NCBI GenBank assembly: GCA_029961685.1
Contig: JARWKL010000015.1
Location: 12,770,801 to 12,834,800, forward strand
DNA length: 64,000 bases
Direction of reading: 5' to 3'
DNA from: Aristolochia californica
Lineage: Eukaryota > Streptophyta > Magnoliopsida > Piperales > Aristolochiaceae
The position numbers and the translations under genes were made by a program. Each line of letters starts with the position of its first letter. Positions within the stretch are counted from its first letter, which is position 1. The notes beneath the pieces were generated by a model, which saw only the letters and a list, made by a program, of their open reading frames with translations, was not told where the DNA came from and made no database searches. Positions 1 through 13,160 of the stretch are shown in pieces.

Positions 1-2791
1 TTTTTTGCACACATGAACTCTAAAATTTTCATTTTGTTGCGAACTTATATCTTTTTTGTTTACGAGGAAAAATGGGAGTGTGAAAATTCAAGTTTGAAAA
101 CTATAAAAAAAAAAATTTGAAATGCACAAATGCTGAGAAAGATAATTCCGAAAAGAATCTGTGATTTTTAAGGATAGGCAAAAAGTGGGTTGTTTGGCCC
201 TGGTAAATATCCAACCACTTGAGAATTGTACTTTTTCTACTGCCCCCTAATTTTTTGATCTGAAGGCCACTTGCATCCTCAACATGCTTGTGGCATGCAT
301 ATCCACCACACTTAAAACTTGTGAGGATCAGTTAGAGGTCCCATTCCTATAAAATTCCACCAAGCTATTATTTGGGGGTTGTACTAGTGGAATTTCCCAA
401 ACATGGATTTTGGAGCTCATTTTTAGTGCGTGAAATAAATTTCTATTTATTATTATAGTTTTCAAATTTTTTTGCACACATGAACTCTAAAATTTTCATT
501 TTGTTGCGAACTAATATCTTTTTTGTTTACGTTGAAAAATGGGAGAGTGAAAATTTAAGTTTGAAAACTATAAAAAAAAAAATTGAAATGCACAAATGCT
601 GAGAGAGATAATTCCGAAAAGTATCTGTGATTTTTAAGGATAGGCAAAAAGTGGATTGTTTGGCCCTGGTAAATATCCATCCACTTGAGAATTGTACTTT
701 TTCTACTCCCCCCTAATTTTTGGATCTGAAGGCCACTTGCATCCTCAACATGCTTGTGGCATGCATATCCACCACACTTAAAACATGTGAGGATCAGTTA
801 GAGGTCCCTTTCCTATAAAATTCCACCAAGCTATTATTAGGGGGTTGTACTAGTGGAATTTCCCAAACATGGATTTTGGAGCTCATTTTTAGTGCGTGAA
901 ATAATTTTCTATTTATTATTATTGTTTTCAAATTTTTTTGCACACGAACTCTAAAATTTTCATTTTGTTGCGATCTTATATCTTTTTTGTTCACGAGGAA
1001 AAATGAGAGAGTGAAAACTCAAGTTTAAATCTGACAAAAAAAAAATTTGAAATGCACAAATGCTGAGAGAGATAATTCCGAAAAGTATCTGTGCTTTTTA
1101 AGGATAGGCTAAAAGTGGGTTGTTTGGCCCTGGTAAATATCCAACCACTTGAGAATTGTACTTTTTCTACTTCCCCCCTAATTTTTGGATCTGAAGGCCA
1201 CTTGCATCCTCAACATCCTTGTGGCATGCATATCCACCACACTTAAAACTTGTGAGGATCAGTTAGAGGTCCCTTTCCTATAAAATTCCACCAAGCTATT
1301 ATTAGGGGGTTGTACTAGTGGAATTTCCCAAACATAGATTTTGGAGCTCATTTGTAGAGCGTGAAATAATTTTCTATTTATTATTATTGTTTTCAAATTT
1401 TTTTGCACACATGAACTCTAAAATTTTCATTTTGTTGCGATCTTATATCTTTTTTGTTCACGAGGAAAAGTGGGAGAGTGAAAACTCAAGTTTGGATCTG
1501 AAAAAAAAAAAATATGAAGTGCACAAATGCTGAGAGAGATAATTCCGAAAAGTATCTGTGATTTTTAAGGATAGGCAAAAAGTGGGTTGTTTGGCCCTGG
1601 TAAATATCCAACCACTTGAGAATTGTACTTTTTCTACTTCCCCCCTAATTTTTGGATCTGAAGGCCACTTGCATCCTCAACATGCTTGTGGCATGCATAT
1701 CCACCACACTTAAAACTTGTGAGGATCAGTTAGAGGTCCCTTTCCTATAAAATTCCACCAAGCTATTATTAGGGGGTTGTACTAGTGGAATTTCCCAAAC
1801 ATGGATTTTGGAGCTCTTTTTTAGTGCGTGAAATAATTTTCTATTTATTATTATAGTTTTCAAATTTTTTTGCACACATGAACTCTAAAATTTTCATTTT
1901 GTTGCGAACTTATATCTTTTTTTTTTCACGAGGAAAAATGGGAGAGTGAAAATTCAAGTTTGAAAACTATAAAAAAAAAAATTTGAAATGCACAAATGCT
2001 GAGAGAGATAATTCCGAAAAGTATCTGTGATTTTTAAGGATAGGCAAAAAGTGGGTTGTTTGGCCCTGGTAAATATCCAACCACTTGAGAATTGTACTTT
2101 TTCTACTCCCCCCTAATTTTTGGATCTGAAGGCCACTTGCATCCGCAACATGCTTGTGGCATGCATATCCACCACACTTAAAACATGTGAGGATCAGTTA
2201 GAGGTCCCTTTCCTATAAAATTCCACCAAGCTATTATTAAGGGGTTGTACTAGTGGAATTTCCGAAACATGGATTTTGGTGCTCATTTTTAGTGCGTGAA
2301 ATAATTTTTTATTTATTATTATAGTTTTCAAATTTTTTTGCACACATGAACTCTAAAATTTTCATTTTGTTGCGATCTTTTATCTTTTTTGTTCACGAGG
2401 AAAAATGGGAGAGTGAAAACTCAAGTTTGGATCTGACAAAAAAAAAAATTGAAATGCACAAATGCTGAGAGAGATAATTCCGAAAAGTATCTGTGATTTT
2501 TAAGGATAGGCAAAAAGTGGGTTGTTTGGCCCTGGTAAATATCCAACCACTTGAGAATTGTACTTTTTCTACTCCCCCCTAATTTTTGGATCTGAAGGCC
2601 ACTTGCATCCTCAACAAGCTAGTGGCATGCATATCCACCACACTTAAAACTTGTGAGGATCAGTTAGAGGTCCCTTTCCTATAAAATTCCTCCAACCTAT
2701 TATTAGGGGGTTGTACTAGTGGAATTTCCCAAACATGGATTTTGGAGCTCATTTCTACTGCATGAAATAATTTTCTATTTATTATTATAGT

Positions 2792-2920
2792 TTTCAAATT
2801 TTTTTGCACACATGAACTCTAAAATTTTCATTTTGTTGTGATCTTATATCTTTTTTGTTCACGAGGAAAAATGGGAGAGTGAAAACTCAAGTTTGGATCT
2901 GAAAAAAAAAAAATTTGAAA
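2792..2920. repeat. Inverted repeat with 101-bp spacer (example)
   Basis: TTTCAAATTTTTTT at 2,792-2,805 is the exact reverse complement of AAAAAAATTTGAAA at 2,907-2,920. The arrangement is present in most monomers with a spacer of about 100 bp. Monomers that read AAAATTGAAA or AATATGAAG on the right have a shorter or imperfect arm. A fold-back in single-stranded DNA or in a transcript is possible, but no function is shown. Confidence 0.85.
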
Positions 2921-3265
2921 TGCACAAATGCTGAGAGAGATAATTCCGAAAAGTATCTGTGATTTTTAAGGATAGGCAAAAAGTGGGTTGTTTGGCCCTG
3001 GTAAATATCCAACCACATGAGAATTGTACTTTTTCTACTGCCCCCTAATTTTTGGATCTGAAGGCCACTTGCATCCTCAACATGCTTGTGGCATGCATAT
3101 CCACCACACTTGAAACATGTGAGGATCAATTAGAGGTCCCTTTCCTATAAAATTCCACCAAGCTATTATTAGGGGGTTGTACTAGTGGAATTTCCCAAAC
3201 AAGGATTTTGGAGCCCATTTTTAGTGCGTGAAATAATTTTCTATTTATTATTATAGTTATCAAAT
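2800..3265 (+). repeat. Reference monomer with internal landmarks
   Basis: This 466-bp copy is given as a map of the unit. A T7 tract ends at 2805 and a 12-A run occupies 2902-2913. The 14-bp arms 2792-2805 and 2907-2920 are an inverted repeat, so the left arm begins in the end of the previous monomer. The 12-bp direct repeat TTTGGATCTGAA occurs at 2892-2903 and 3051-3062. A perfect CATGC/GCATG inverted repeat with a 5-base loop lies at 3081-3095. A TATAAAA stretch is at 3146-3152. CpGs remain at 2862, 2947 and 3227, and a fourth site at 2838-2840 reads GTG where most copies have GCG. SacI (GAGCTC) is lost in this copy, which reads GAGCCC, but is present in most others. Confidence 0.9.
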
Positions 3266-3732
3266 TTTTTTGCACACATGAACTCTAAAATTTTCATTTT
3301 GTTGCGATCTTATATCTTTTTTGTTCACGAGGAAAAATGAGAGAGTGAAAACTCAAGTTTAAATCTGACAAAAAAAAAATTTGAAATGCACAAATGCTGA
3401 GAGAGATAATTCCGAAAAGTATCTGTGCTTTTTAAGGATAGGCTAAAAGCGGGTTGTTTGGCCCTGGTAAATATCCAACCACTTGAGAATTGTACTTTTT
3501 CTACTCCCCCCCTAATTTTTGGATCTGAAGGCCACTTGCATCCTCAACATACTTGTGGCATGCATATCCACCACACTTAAAACTTGTGAGGATCAGTTAG
3601 AGGTCCCTTTCCTATAAAATTCCACCAAGCTATTATTAGGGGGTTGTACTAGTGGAATTTCCCAAACATGGATTTTGGGGCTCATTTTTAGTGCGTGAAA
3701 TAATTTTCTATTTATTATTATAGTTTTTAAAT

Positions 3733-6700
3733 TTTTTTGCACACATGAACTCTAAAATTTTCATTTTGTTGCGAACTTATATCTTTTTTGTTTACGAGGA
3801 AAAATGGGAGTGTGAAAATTCAAGTTTGAAAACTATAAAAAAAAAAATTTGAAATGCACAAATGCTGAGAAAGATAATTCCGAAAAGAATCTGTGATTTT
3901 TAAGGATAGGCAAAAAGTGGGTTGTTTGGCCCTGGTAAATATCCAACCACTTGAGAATTGTACTTTTTCTACTGCCCCCTAATTTTTTGATCTGAAGGCC
4001 ACTTGCATCCTCAACATGCTTGTGGCATGCATATCCACCACACTTAAAACTTGTGAGGATCAGTTAGAGGTCCCATTCCTATAAAATTCCACCAAGCTAT
4101 TATTTGGGGGTTGTACTAGTGGAATTTCCCAAACATGGATTTTGGAGCTCATTTTTAGTGCGTGAAATAAATTTCTATTTATTATTATAGTTTTCAAATT
4201 TTTTTGCACACATGAACTCTAAAATTTTCATTTTGTTGCGAACTAATATCTTTTTTGTTTACGTTGAAAAATGGGAGAGTGAAAATTTAAGTTTGAAAAC
4301 TATAAAAAAAAAATTGAAATGCACAAATGCTGAGAGAGATAATTCCGAAAAGTATCTGTGATTTTTAAGGATAGGCAAAAAGTGGATTGTTTGGCCCTGG
4401 TAAATATCCATCCACTTGAGAATTGTACTTTTTCTACTCCCCCCTAATTTTTGGATCTGAAGGCCACTTGCATCCTCAACATGCTTGTGGCATGCATATC
4501 CACCACACTTAAAACATGTGAGGATCAGTTAGAGGTCCCTTTCCTATAAAATTCCACCAAGCTATTATTAGGGGGTTGTACTAGTGGAATTTCCCAAACA
4601 TGGATTTTGGAGCTCATTTTTAGTGCGTGAAATAATTTTCTATTTATTATTATTGTTTTCAAATTTTTTTGCACACGAACTCTAAATTTTTCATTTTGTT
4701 GCGATCTTATATCTTTTTTGTTCACGAGGAAAAATGAGAGAGTGAAAACTCAAGTTTAAATCTGACAAAAAAAAAATTTGAAATGCACAAATGCTGAGAG
4801 AGATAATTCCGAAAAGTATCTGTGCTTTTTAAGGATAGGCTAAAAGTGGGTTGTTTGGCCCTGGTAAATATCCAACCACTTGAGAATTGTACTTTTTCTA
4901 CTTCCCCCCTAATTTTTGGATCTGAAGGCCACTTGCATCCTCAACATCCTTGTGGCATGCATATCCACCACACTTAAAACTTGTGAGGATCAGTTAGAGG
5001 TCCCTTTCCTATAAAATTCCACCAAGCTATTATTAGGGGGTTGTACTAGTGGAATTTCCCAAACATAGATTTTGGAGCTCATTTGTAGAGCGTGAAATAA
5101 TTTTCTATTTATTATTATTGTTTTCAAATTTTTTTGCACACATGAACTCTAAAATTTTCATTTTGTTGCGATCTTATATCTTTTTTGTTCACGAGGAAAA
5201 GTGGGAGAGTGAAAACTCAAGTTTGGATCTGAAAAAAAAAAAAAATATGAAGTGCACAAATGCTGAGAGAGATAATTCCGAAAAGTATCTGTGATTTTTA
5301 AGGATAGGCAAAAAGTGGGTTGTTTGGCCCTGGTAAATATCCAACCACTTGAGAATTGTACTTTTTCTACTTCCCCCCTAATTTTTGGATCTGAAGGCCA
5401 CTTGCATCCTCAACATGCTTGTGGCATGCATATCCACCACACTTAAAACTTGTGAGGATCAGTTAGAGGTCCCTTTCCTATAAAATTCCACCAAGCTATT
5501 ATTAGGGGGTTGTACTAGTGGAATTTCCCAAACATGGATTTTGGAGCTCTTTTTTAGTGCGTGAAATAATTTTCTATTTATTATTATAGTTTTCAAATTT
5601 TTTTGCACACATGAACTCTAAAATTTTCATTTTGTTGCGAACTTATATCTTTTTTTTTTCACGAGGAAAAATGGGAGAGTGAAAATTCAAGTTTGAAAAC
5701 TATAAAAAAAAAAATTTGAAATGCACAAATGCTGAGAGAGATAATTCCGAAAAGTATCTGTGATTTTTAAGGATAGGCAAAAAGTGGGTTGTTTGGCCCT
5801 GGTAAATATCCAACCACTTGAGAATTGTACTTTTTCTACTCCCCCCTAATTTTTGGATCTGAAGGCCACTTGCATCCGCAACATGCTTGTGGCATGCATA
5901 TCCACCACACTTAAAACATGTGAGGATCAGTTAGAGGTCCCTTTCCTATAAAATTCCACCAAGCTATTATTAAGGGGTTGTACTAGTGGAATTTCCGAAA
6001 CATGGATTTTGGTGCTCATTTTTAGTGCGTGAAATAATTTTTTATTTATTATTATAGTTTTCAAATTTTTTTGCACACATGAACTCTAAAATTTTCATTT
6101 TGTTGCGATCTTTTATCTTTTTTGTTCACGAGGAAAAATGGGAGAGTGAAAACTCAAGTTTGGATCTGACAAAAAAAAAAATTGAAATGCACAAATGCTG
6201 AGAGAGATAATTCCGAAAAGTATCTGTGATTTTTAAGGATAGGCAAAAAGTGGGTTGTTTGGCCCTGGTAAATATCCAACCACTTGAGAATTGTACTTTT
6301 TCTACTCCCCCCTAATTTTTGGATCTGAAGGCCACTTGCATCCTCAACAAGCTAGTGGCATGCATATCCACCACACTTAAAACTTGTGAGGATCAGTTAG
6401 AGGTCCCTTTCCTATAAAATTCCTCCAACCTATTATTAGGGGGTTGTACTAGTGGAATTTCCCAAACATGGATTTTGGAGCTCATTTCTACTGCATGAAA
6501 TAATTTTCTATTTATTATTATAGTTTTCAAATTTTTTTGCACACATGAACTCTAAAATTTTCATTTTGTTGTGATCTTATATCTTTTTTGTTCACGAGGA
6601 AAAATGGGAGAGTGAAAACTCAAGTTTGGATCTGAAAAAAAAAAAATTTGAAATGCACAAATGCTGAGAGAGATAATTCCGAAAAGTATCTGTGATTTTT

Positions 6701-7465
6701 AAGGATAGGCAAAAAGTGGGTTGTTTGGCCCTGGTAAATATCCAACCACATGAGAATTGTACTTTTTCTACTGCCCCCTAATTTTTGGATCTGAAGGCCA
6801 CTTGCATCCTCAACATGCTTGTGGCATGCATATCCACCACACTTGAAACATGTGAGGATCAATTAGAGGTCCCTTTCCTATAAAATTCCACCAAGCTATT
6901 ATTAGGGGGTTGTACTAGTGGAATTTCCCAAACAAGGATTTTGGAGCCCATTTTTAGTGCGTGAAATAATTTTCTATTTATTATTATAGTTATCAAATTT
7001 TTTTGCACACATGAACTCTAAAATTTTCATTTTGTTGCGATCTTATATCTTTTTTGTTCACGAGGAAAAATGAGAGAGTGAAAACTCAAGTTTAAATCTG
7101 ACAAAAAAAAAATTTGAAATGCACAAATGCTGAGAGAGATAATTCCGAAAAGTATCTGTGCTTTTTAAGGATAGGCTAAAAGCGGGTTGTTTGGCCCTGG
7201 TAAATATCCAACCACTTGAGAATTGTACTTTTTCTACTCCCCCCCTAATTTTTGGATCTGAAGGCCACTTGCATCCTCAACATACTTGTGGCATGCATAT
7301 CCACCACACTTAAAACTTGTGAGGATCAGTTAGAGGTCCCTTTCCTATAAAATTCCACCAAGCTATTATTAGGGGGTTGTACTAGTGGAATTTCCCAAAC
7401 ATGGATTTTGGGGCTCATTTTTAGTGCGTGAAATAATTTTCTATTTATTATTATAGTTTTTAAAT
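3733..7465 (+). repeat. Region A 8-mer HOR, copy 2
   Basis: This unit is 3,733 bp and reproduces every diagnostic variant of copy 1 at an offset of 3,731-3,733. Differences seen by eye are mainly in the lengths of A runs, for example the run before TATGAAG at about 5,232 is two bases longer than at 1,502. One substitution gives CTAAATTTTTC near 4,682. Confidence 0.95.
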
Positions 7466-10400
7466 TTTTTTGCACACATGAACTCTAAAATTTTCATTTT
7501 GTTGCGAACTTATATCTTTTTTGTTTACGAGGAAAAATGGGAGTGTGAAAATTCAAGTTTGAAAACTATAAAAAAAAAAATTTGAAATGCACAAATGCTG
7601 AGAAAGATAATTCCGAAAAGAATCTGTGATTTTTAAGGATAGGCAAAAAGTGGGTTGTTTGGCCCTGGTAAATATCCAACCACTTGAGAATTGTACTTTT
7701 TCTACTGCCCCCTAATTTTTTGATCTGAAGGCCACTTGCATCCTCAACATGCTTGTGGCATGCATATCCACCACACTTAAAACTTGTGAGGATCAGTTAG
7801 AGGTCCCATTCCTATAAAATTCCACCAAGCTATTATTTGGGGGTTGTACTAGTGGAATTTCCCAAACATGGATTTTGGAGCTCATTTTTAGTGCGTGAAA
7901 TAAATTTCTATTTATTATTATAGTTTTCAAATTTTTTTGCACACATGAACTCTAAAATTTTCATTTTGTTGCGAACTAATATCTTTTTTGTTTACGTTGA
8001 AAAATGGGAGAGTGAAAATTTAAGTTTGAAAACTATAAAAAAAAAAATTGAAATGCACAAATGCTGAGAGAGATAATTCCGAAAAGTATCTGTGATTTTT
8101 AAGGATAGGCAAAAAGTGGATTGTTTGGCCCTGGTAAATATCCATCCACTTGAGAATTGTACTTTTTCTACTCCCCCCTAATTTTTGGATCTGAAGGCCA
8201 CTTGCATCCTCAACATGCTTGTGGCATGCATATCCACCACACTTAAAACATGTGAGGATCAGTTAGAGGTCCCTTTCCTATAAAATTCCACCAAGCTATT
8301 ATTAGGGGGTTGTACTAGTGGAATTTCCCAAACATGGATTTTGGAGCTCATTTTTAGTGCGTGAAATAATTTTCTATTTATTATTATTGTTTTCAAATTT
8401 TTTTGCACACGAACTCTAAAATTTTCATTTTGTTGCGATCTTATATCTTTTTTGTTCACGAGGAAAAATGAGAGAGTGAAAACTCAAGTTTAAATCTGAC
8501 AAAAAAAAAATTTGAAATGCACAAATGCTGAGAGAGATAATTCCGAAAAGTATCTGTGCTTTTTAAGGATAGGCTAAAAGTGGGTTGTTTGGCCCTGGTA
8601 AATATCCAACCACTTGAGAATTGTACTTTTTCTACTTCCCCCCTAATTTTTGGATCTGAAGGCCACTTGCATCCTCAACATCCTTGTGGCATGCATATCC
8701 ACCACACTTAAAACTTGTGAGGATCAGTTAGAGGTCCCTTTCCTATAAAATTCCACCAAGCTATTATTAGGGGGTTGTACTAGTGGAATTTCCCAAACAT
8801 AGATTTTGGAGCTCATTTGTAGAGCGTGAAATAATTTTCTATTTATTATTATTGTTTTCAAATTTTTTTGCACACATGAACTCTAAAATTTTCATTTTGT
8901 TGCGATCTTATATCTTTTTTGTTCACGAGGAAAAGTGGGAGAGTGAAAACTCAAGTTTGGATCTGAAAAAAAAAAAAATATGAAGTGCACAAATGCTGAG
9001 AGAGATAATTCCGAAAAGTATCTGTGATTTTTAAGGATAGGCAAAAAGTGGGTTGTTTGGCCCTGGTAAATATCCAACCACTTGAGAATTGTACTTTTTC
9101 TACTTCCCCCCTAATTTTTGGATCTGAAGGCCACTTGCATCCTCAACATGCTTGTGGCATGCATATCCACCACACTTAAAACTTGTGAGGATCAGTTAGA
9201 GGTCCCTTTCCTATAAAATTCCACCAAGCTATTATTAGGGGGTTGTACTAGTGGAATTTCCCAAACATGGATTTTGGAGCTCTTTTTTAGTGCGTGAAAT
9301 AATTTTCTATTTATTATTATAGTTTTCAAATTTTTTTGCACACATGAACTCTAAAATTTTCATTTTGTTGCGAACTTATATCTTTTTTTTTTCACGAGGA
9401 AAAATGGGAGAGTGAAAATTCAAGTTTGAAAACTATAAAAAAAAAAATTTGAAATGCACAAATGCTGAGAGAGATAATTCCGAAAAGTATCTGTGATTTT
9501 TAAGGATAGGCAAAAAGTGGGTTGTTTGGCCCTGGTAAATATCCAACCACTTGAGAATTGTACTTTTTCTACTCCCCCCTAATTTTTGGATCTGAAGGCC
9601 ACTTGCATCCGCAACATGCTTGTGGCATGCATATCCACCACACTTAAAACATGTGAGGATCAGTTAGAGGTCCCTTTCCTATAAAATTCCACCAAGCTAT
9701 TATTAAGGGGTTGTACTAGTGGAATTTCCGAAACATGGATTTTGGTGCTCATTTTTAGTGCGTGAAATAATTTTTTATTTATTATTATAGTTTTCAAATT
9801 TTTTTGCACACATGAACTCTAAAATTTTCATTTTGTTGCGATCTTTTATCTTTTTTGTTCACGAGGAAAAATGGGAGAGTGAAAACTCAAGTTTGGATCT
9901 GACAAAAAAAAAAATTGAAATGCACAAATGCTGAGAGAGATAATTCCGAAAAGTATCTGTGATTTTTAAGGATAGGCAAAAAGTGGGTTGTTTGGCCCTG
10001 GTAAATATCCAACCACTTGAGAATTGTACTTTTTCTACTCCCCCCTAATTTTTGGATCTGAAGGCCACTTGCATCCTCAACAAGCTAGTGGCATGCATAT
10101 CCACCACACTTAAAACTTGTGAGGATCAGTTAGAGGTCCCTTTCCTATAAAATTCCTCCAACCTATTATTAGGGGGTTGTACTAGTGGAATTTCCCAAAC
10201 ATGGATTTTGGAGCTCATTTCTACTGCATGAAATAATTTTCTATTTATTATTATAGTTTTCAAATTTTTTTGCACACATGAACTCTAAAATTTTCATTTT
10301 GTTGTGATCTTATATCTTTTTTGTTCACGAGGAAAAATGGGAGAGTGAAAACTCAAGTTTGGATCTGAAAAAAAAAAAATTTGAAATGCACAAATGCTGA

Positions 10401-11003
10401 GAGAGATAATTCCGAAAAGTATCTGTGATTTTTAAGGATAGGCAAAAAGTGGGTTGTTTGGCCCTGGTAAATATCCAACCACATGAGAATTGTACTTTTT
10501 CTACTGCCCCCTAATTTTTGGATCTGAAGGCCACTTGCATCCTCAACATGCTTGTGGCATGCATATCCACCACACTTGAAACATGTGAGGATCAATTAGA
10601 GGTCCCTTTCCTATAAAATTCCACCAAGCTATTATTAGGGGGTTGTACTAGTGGAATTTCCCAAACAAGGATTTTGGAGCCCATTTTTAGTGCGTGAAAT
10701 AATTTTCTATTTATTATTATAGTTATCAAATTTTTTTGCACACATGAACTCTAAAATTTTCATTTTGTTGCGATCTTATATCTTTTTTGTTCACGAGGAA
10801 AAATGAGAGAGTGAAAACTCAAGTTTAAATCTGACAAAAAAAAAATTTGAAATGCACAAATGCTGAGAGAGATAATTCCGAAAAGTATCTGTGCTTTTTA
10901 AGGATAGGCTAAAAGCGGGTTGTTTGGCCCTGGTAAATATCCAACCACTTGAGAATTGTACTTTTTCTACTCCCCCCCTAATTTTTGGATCTGAAGGCCA
11001 CTT
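7466..11003 (+). repeat. Region A 8-mer HOR, copy 3, cut by gap
   Basis: This unit follows the same 8-monomer order and breaks off in its last monomer, just after GGCCACTT, where the run of N begins. About 195 bp of the unit would be needed to complete it. Confidence 0.93.
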
Positions 11004-11103
11004 NNNNNNNNNNNNNNNNNNNNNNNNNNNNNNNNNNNNNNNNNNNNNNNNNNNNNNNNNNNNNNNNNNNNNNNNNNNNNNNNNNNNNNNNNNNNNNNNN
11101 NNN
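11004..11103. other. Assembly gap (100 N)
   Basis: Exactly 100 N interrupt the array. The left flank is in monomer 8 of the HOR at phase 3,537. The right flank resumes at CTCAACATG, phase 1,676, in monomer 4. Both flanks are in monomer register apart from 5 missing bases. The round length suggests a placeholder of unknown size. If the HOR is regular, the missing DNA is about 1,870 bp plus n x 3,735 bp. Confidence 0.97.
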
Positions 11104-13160
11104 CTCAACATGCTTGTGGCATGCATATCCACCACACTTAAAACTTGTGAGGATCAGTTAGAGGTCCCTTTCCTATAAAATTCCACCAAGCTATTATTAG
11201 GGGGTTGTACTAGTGGAATTTCCCAAACATGGATTTTGGAGCTCTTTTTTAGTGCGTGAAATAATTTTCTATTTATTATTATAGTTTTCAAATTTTTTTG
11301 CACACATGAACTCTAAAATTTTCATTTTGTTGCGAACTTATATCTTTTTTTTTTCACGAGGAAAAATGGGAGAGTGAAAATTCAAGTTTGAAAACTATAA
11401 AAAAAAAAATTTGAAATGCACAAATGCTGAGAGAGATAATTCCGAAAAGTATCTGTGATTTTTAAGGATAGGCAAAAAGTGGGTTGTTTGGCCCTGGTAA
11501 ATATCCAACCACTTGAGAATTGTACTTTTTCTACTCCCCCCTAATTTTTGGATCTGAAGGCCACTTGCATCCGCAACATGCTTGTGGCATGCATATCCAC
11601 CACACTTAAAACATGTGAGGATCAGTTAGAGGTCCCTTTCCTATAAAATTCCACCAAGCTATTATTAAGGGGTTGTACTAGTGGAATTTCCGAAACATGG
11701 ATTTTGGTGCTCATTTTTAGTGCGTGAAATAATTTTTTATTTATTATTATAGTTTTCAAATTTTTTTGCACACATGAACTCTAAAATTTTCATTTTGTTG
11801 CGATCTTTTATCTTTTTTGTTCACGAGGAAAAATGGGAGAGTGAAAACTCAAGTTTGGATCTGACAAAAAAAAAAATTGAAATGCACAAATGCTGAGAGA
11901 GATAATTCCGAAAAGTATCTGTGATTTTTAAGGATAGGCAAAAAGTGGGTTGTTTGGCCCTGGTAAATATCCAACCACTTGAGAATTGTACTTTTTCTAC
12001 TCCCCCCTAATTTTTGGATCTGAAGGCCACTTGCATCCTCAACAAGCTAGTGGCATGCATATCCACCACACTTAAAACTTGTGAGGATCAGTTAGAGGTC
12101 CCTTTCCTATAAAATTCCTCCAACCTATTATTAGGGGGTTGTACTAGTGGAATTTCCCAAACATGGATTTTGGAGCTCATTTCTACTGCATGAAATAATT
12201 TTCTATTTATTATTATAGTTTTCAAATTTTTTTGCACACATGAACTCTAAAATTTTCATTTTGTTGTGATCTTATATCTTTTTTGTTCACGAGGAAAAAT
12301 GGGAGAGTGAAAACTCAAGTTTGGATCTGAAAAAAAAAAAATTTGAAATGCACAAATGCTGAGAGAGATAATTCCGAAAAGTATCTGTGATTTTTAAGGA
12401 TAGGCAAAAAGTGGGTTGTTTGGCCCTGGTAAATATCCAACCACATGAGAATTGTACTTTTTCTACTGCCCCCTAATTTTTGGATCTGAAGGCCACTTGC
12501 ATCCTCAACATGCTTGTGGCATGCATATCCACCACACTTGAAACATGTGAGGATCAATTAGAGGTCCCTTTCCTATAAAATTCCACCAAGCTATTATTAG
12601 GGGGTTGTACTAGTGGAATTTCCCAAACAAGGATTTTGGAGCCCATTTTTAGTGCGTGAAATAATTTTCTATTTATTATTATAGTTATCAAATTTTTTTG
12701 CACACATGAACTCTAAAATTTTCATTTTGTTGCGATCTTATATCTTTTTTGTTCACGAGGAAAAATGAGAGAGTGAAAACTCAAGTTTAAATCTGACAAA
12801 AAAAAAATTTGAAATGCACAAATGCTGAGAGAGATAATTCCGAAAAGTATCTGTGCTTTTTAAGGATAGGCTAAAAGCGGGTTGTTTGGCCCTGGTAAAT
12901 ATCCAACCACTTGAGAATTGTACTTTTTCTACTCCCCCCCTAATTTTTGGATCTGAAGGCCACTTGCATCCTCAACATACTTGTGGCATGCATATCCACC
13001 ACACTTAAAACTTGTGAGGATCAGTTAGAGGTCCCTTTCCTATAAAATTCCACCAAGCTATTATTAGGGGGTTGTACTAGTGGAATTTCCCAAACATGGA
13101 TTTTGGGGCTCATTTTTAGTGCGTGAAATAATTTTCTATTTATTATTATAGTTTTTAAAT
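11104..13160 (+). repeat. Region A 8-mer HOR, copy 4, 3' part
   Basis: This is the second part of an 8-mer unit, from monomer 4 to the end of monomer 8. It starts directly after the gap and is recognised by GAGCTCTTTTTTAG at 11,241, GGTGCTC at about 11,706, CTACTGCATGAA at about 12,183 and TTTTGGGGCTC at about 13,100. It keeps the TTCACGAGG form near 11,353, like the copies to the left. Confidence 0.93.

Larger units (their letters stand above)
1..3732 (+). repeat. Region A 8-mer HOR, copy 1
   Basis: Eight distinct monomers start at about 1, 468, 934, 1399, 1866, 2334, 2800 and 3266, and the order then repeats. Diagnostic variants include AAATAAATTTC and a TTTGGGGGTTG stretch in monomer 1, loss of two bases giving GCACACGAACTC in monomer 3, the ACATAGATTTTGG and TTTGTAGAGCG pair at 1332-1360, GAGCTCTTTTTTAG near 1811, TTCCGAAACATGG with GGTGCTC near 2260, CTACTGCATGAA near 2756, and TTTTGGGGCTC near 3675. 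Every later copy in region A carries the same set in the same order, so the 8-mer is the unit of homogenisation. Confidence 0.95.

Noticed and set aside
432..445. AATAAA polyadenylation signal in monomer 1 of region A
   Set aside because: It is a one-base variant of AAATAATTTTC in AT-rich DNA and has no associated gene.
1318..1533. Recurrent + strand open frame of 60-81 codons from GTGGAATTTCC, hydrophobic product, found in dozens of monomers
   Set aside because: It exists only because the monomer is repeated. Its end depends on the length of the A run, many monomers break it, it overlaps open frames on the other strand, and no family is recognisable. Not a gene on this evidence.
2902..2913. 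A8-A14 run as the poly(A) tail of a retroposon
   Set aside because: The run is internal to every monomer at a fixed place, with no target-site duplication or element body before it.
2941..2960. CENP-B box-like motif at TTCCGAAAAGTATC
   Set aside because: The required CGGG end is missing and the TTCG core is not present in most copies. It does not meet the 17-bp consensus.
2887..3129. Recurrent - strand open frame of 60-80 codons with several Cys and His codons
   Set aside because: The Cys and His codons come from the GCATGCATATCCACCAC region read in reverse. There is no spaced zinc-binding pattern that holds across copies, and the frame is shifted or stopped in most monomers.
3165..3178. 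Telomere-like TTATTAGGGGG
   Set aside because: It is a single occurrence per monomer, with no tandem TTAGGG or TTTAGGG units.
10791..11178. Longer open frames of 95-114 codons on both strands around 11 kb
   Set aside because: They run through the 100 N, so their length is an artefact of the gap.
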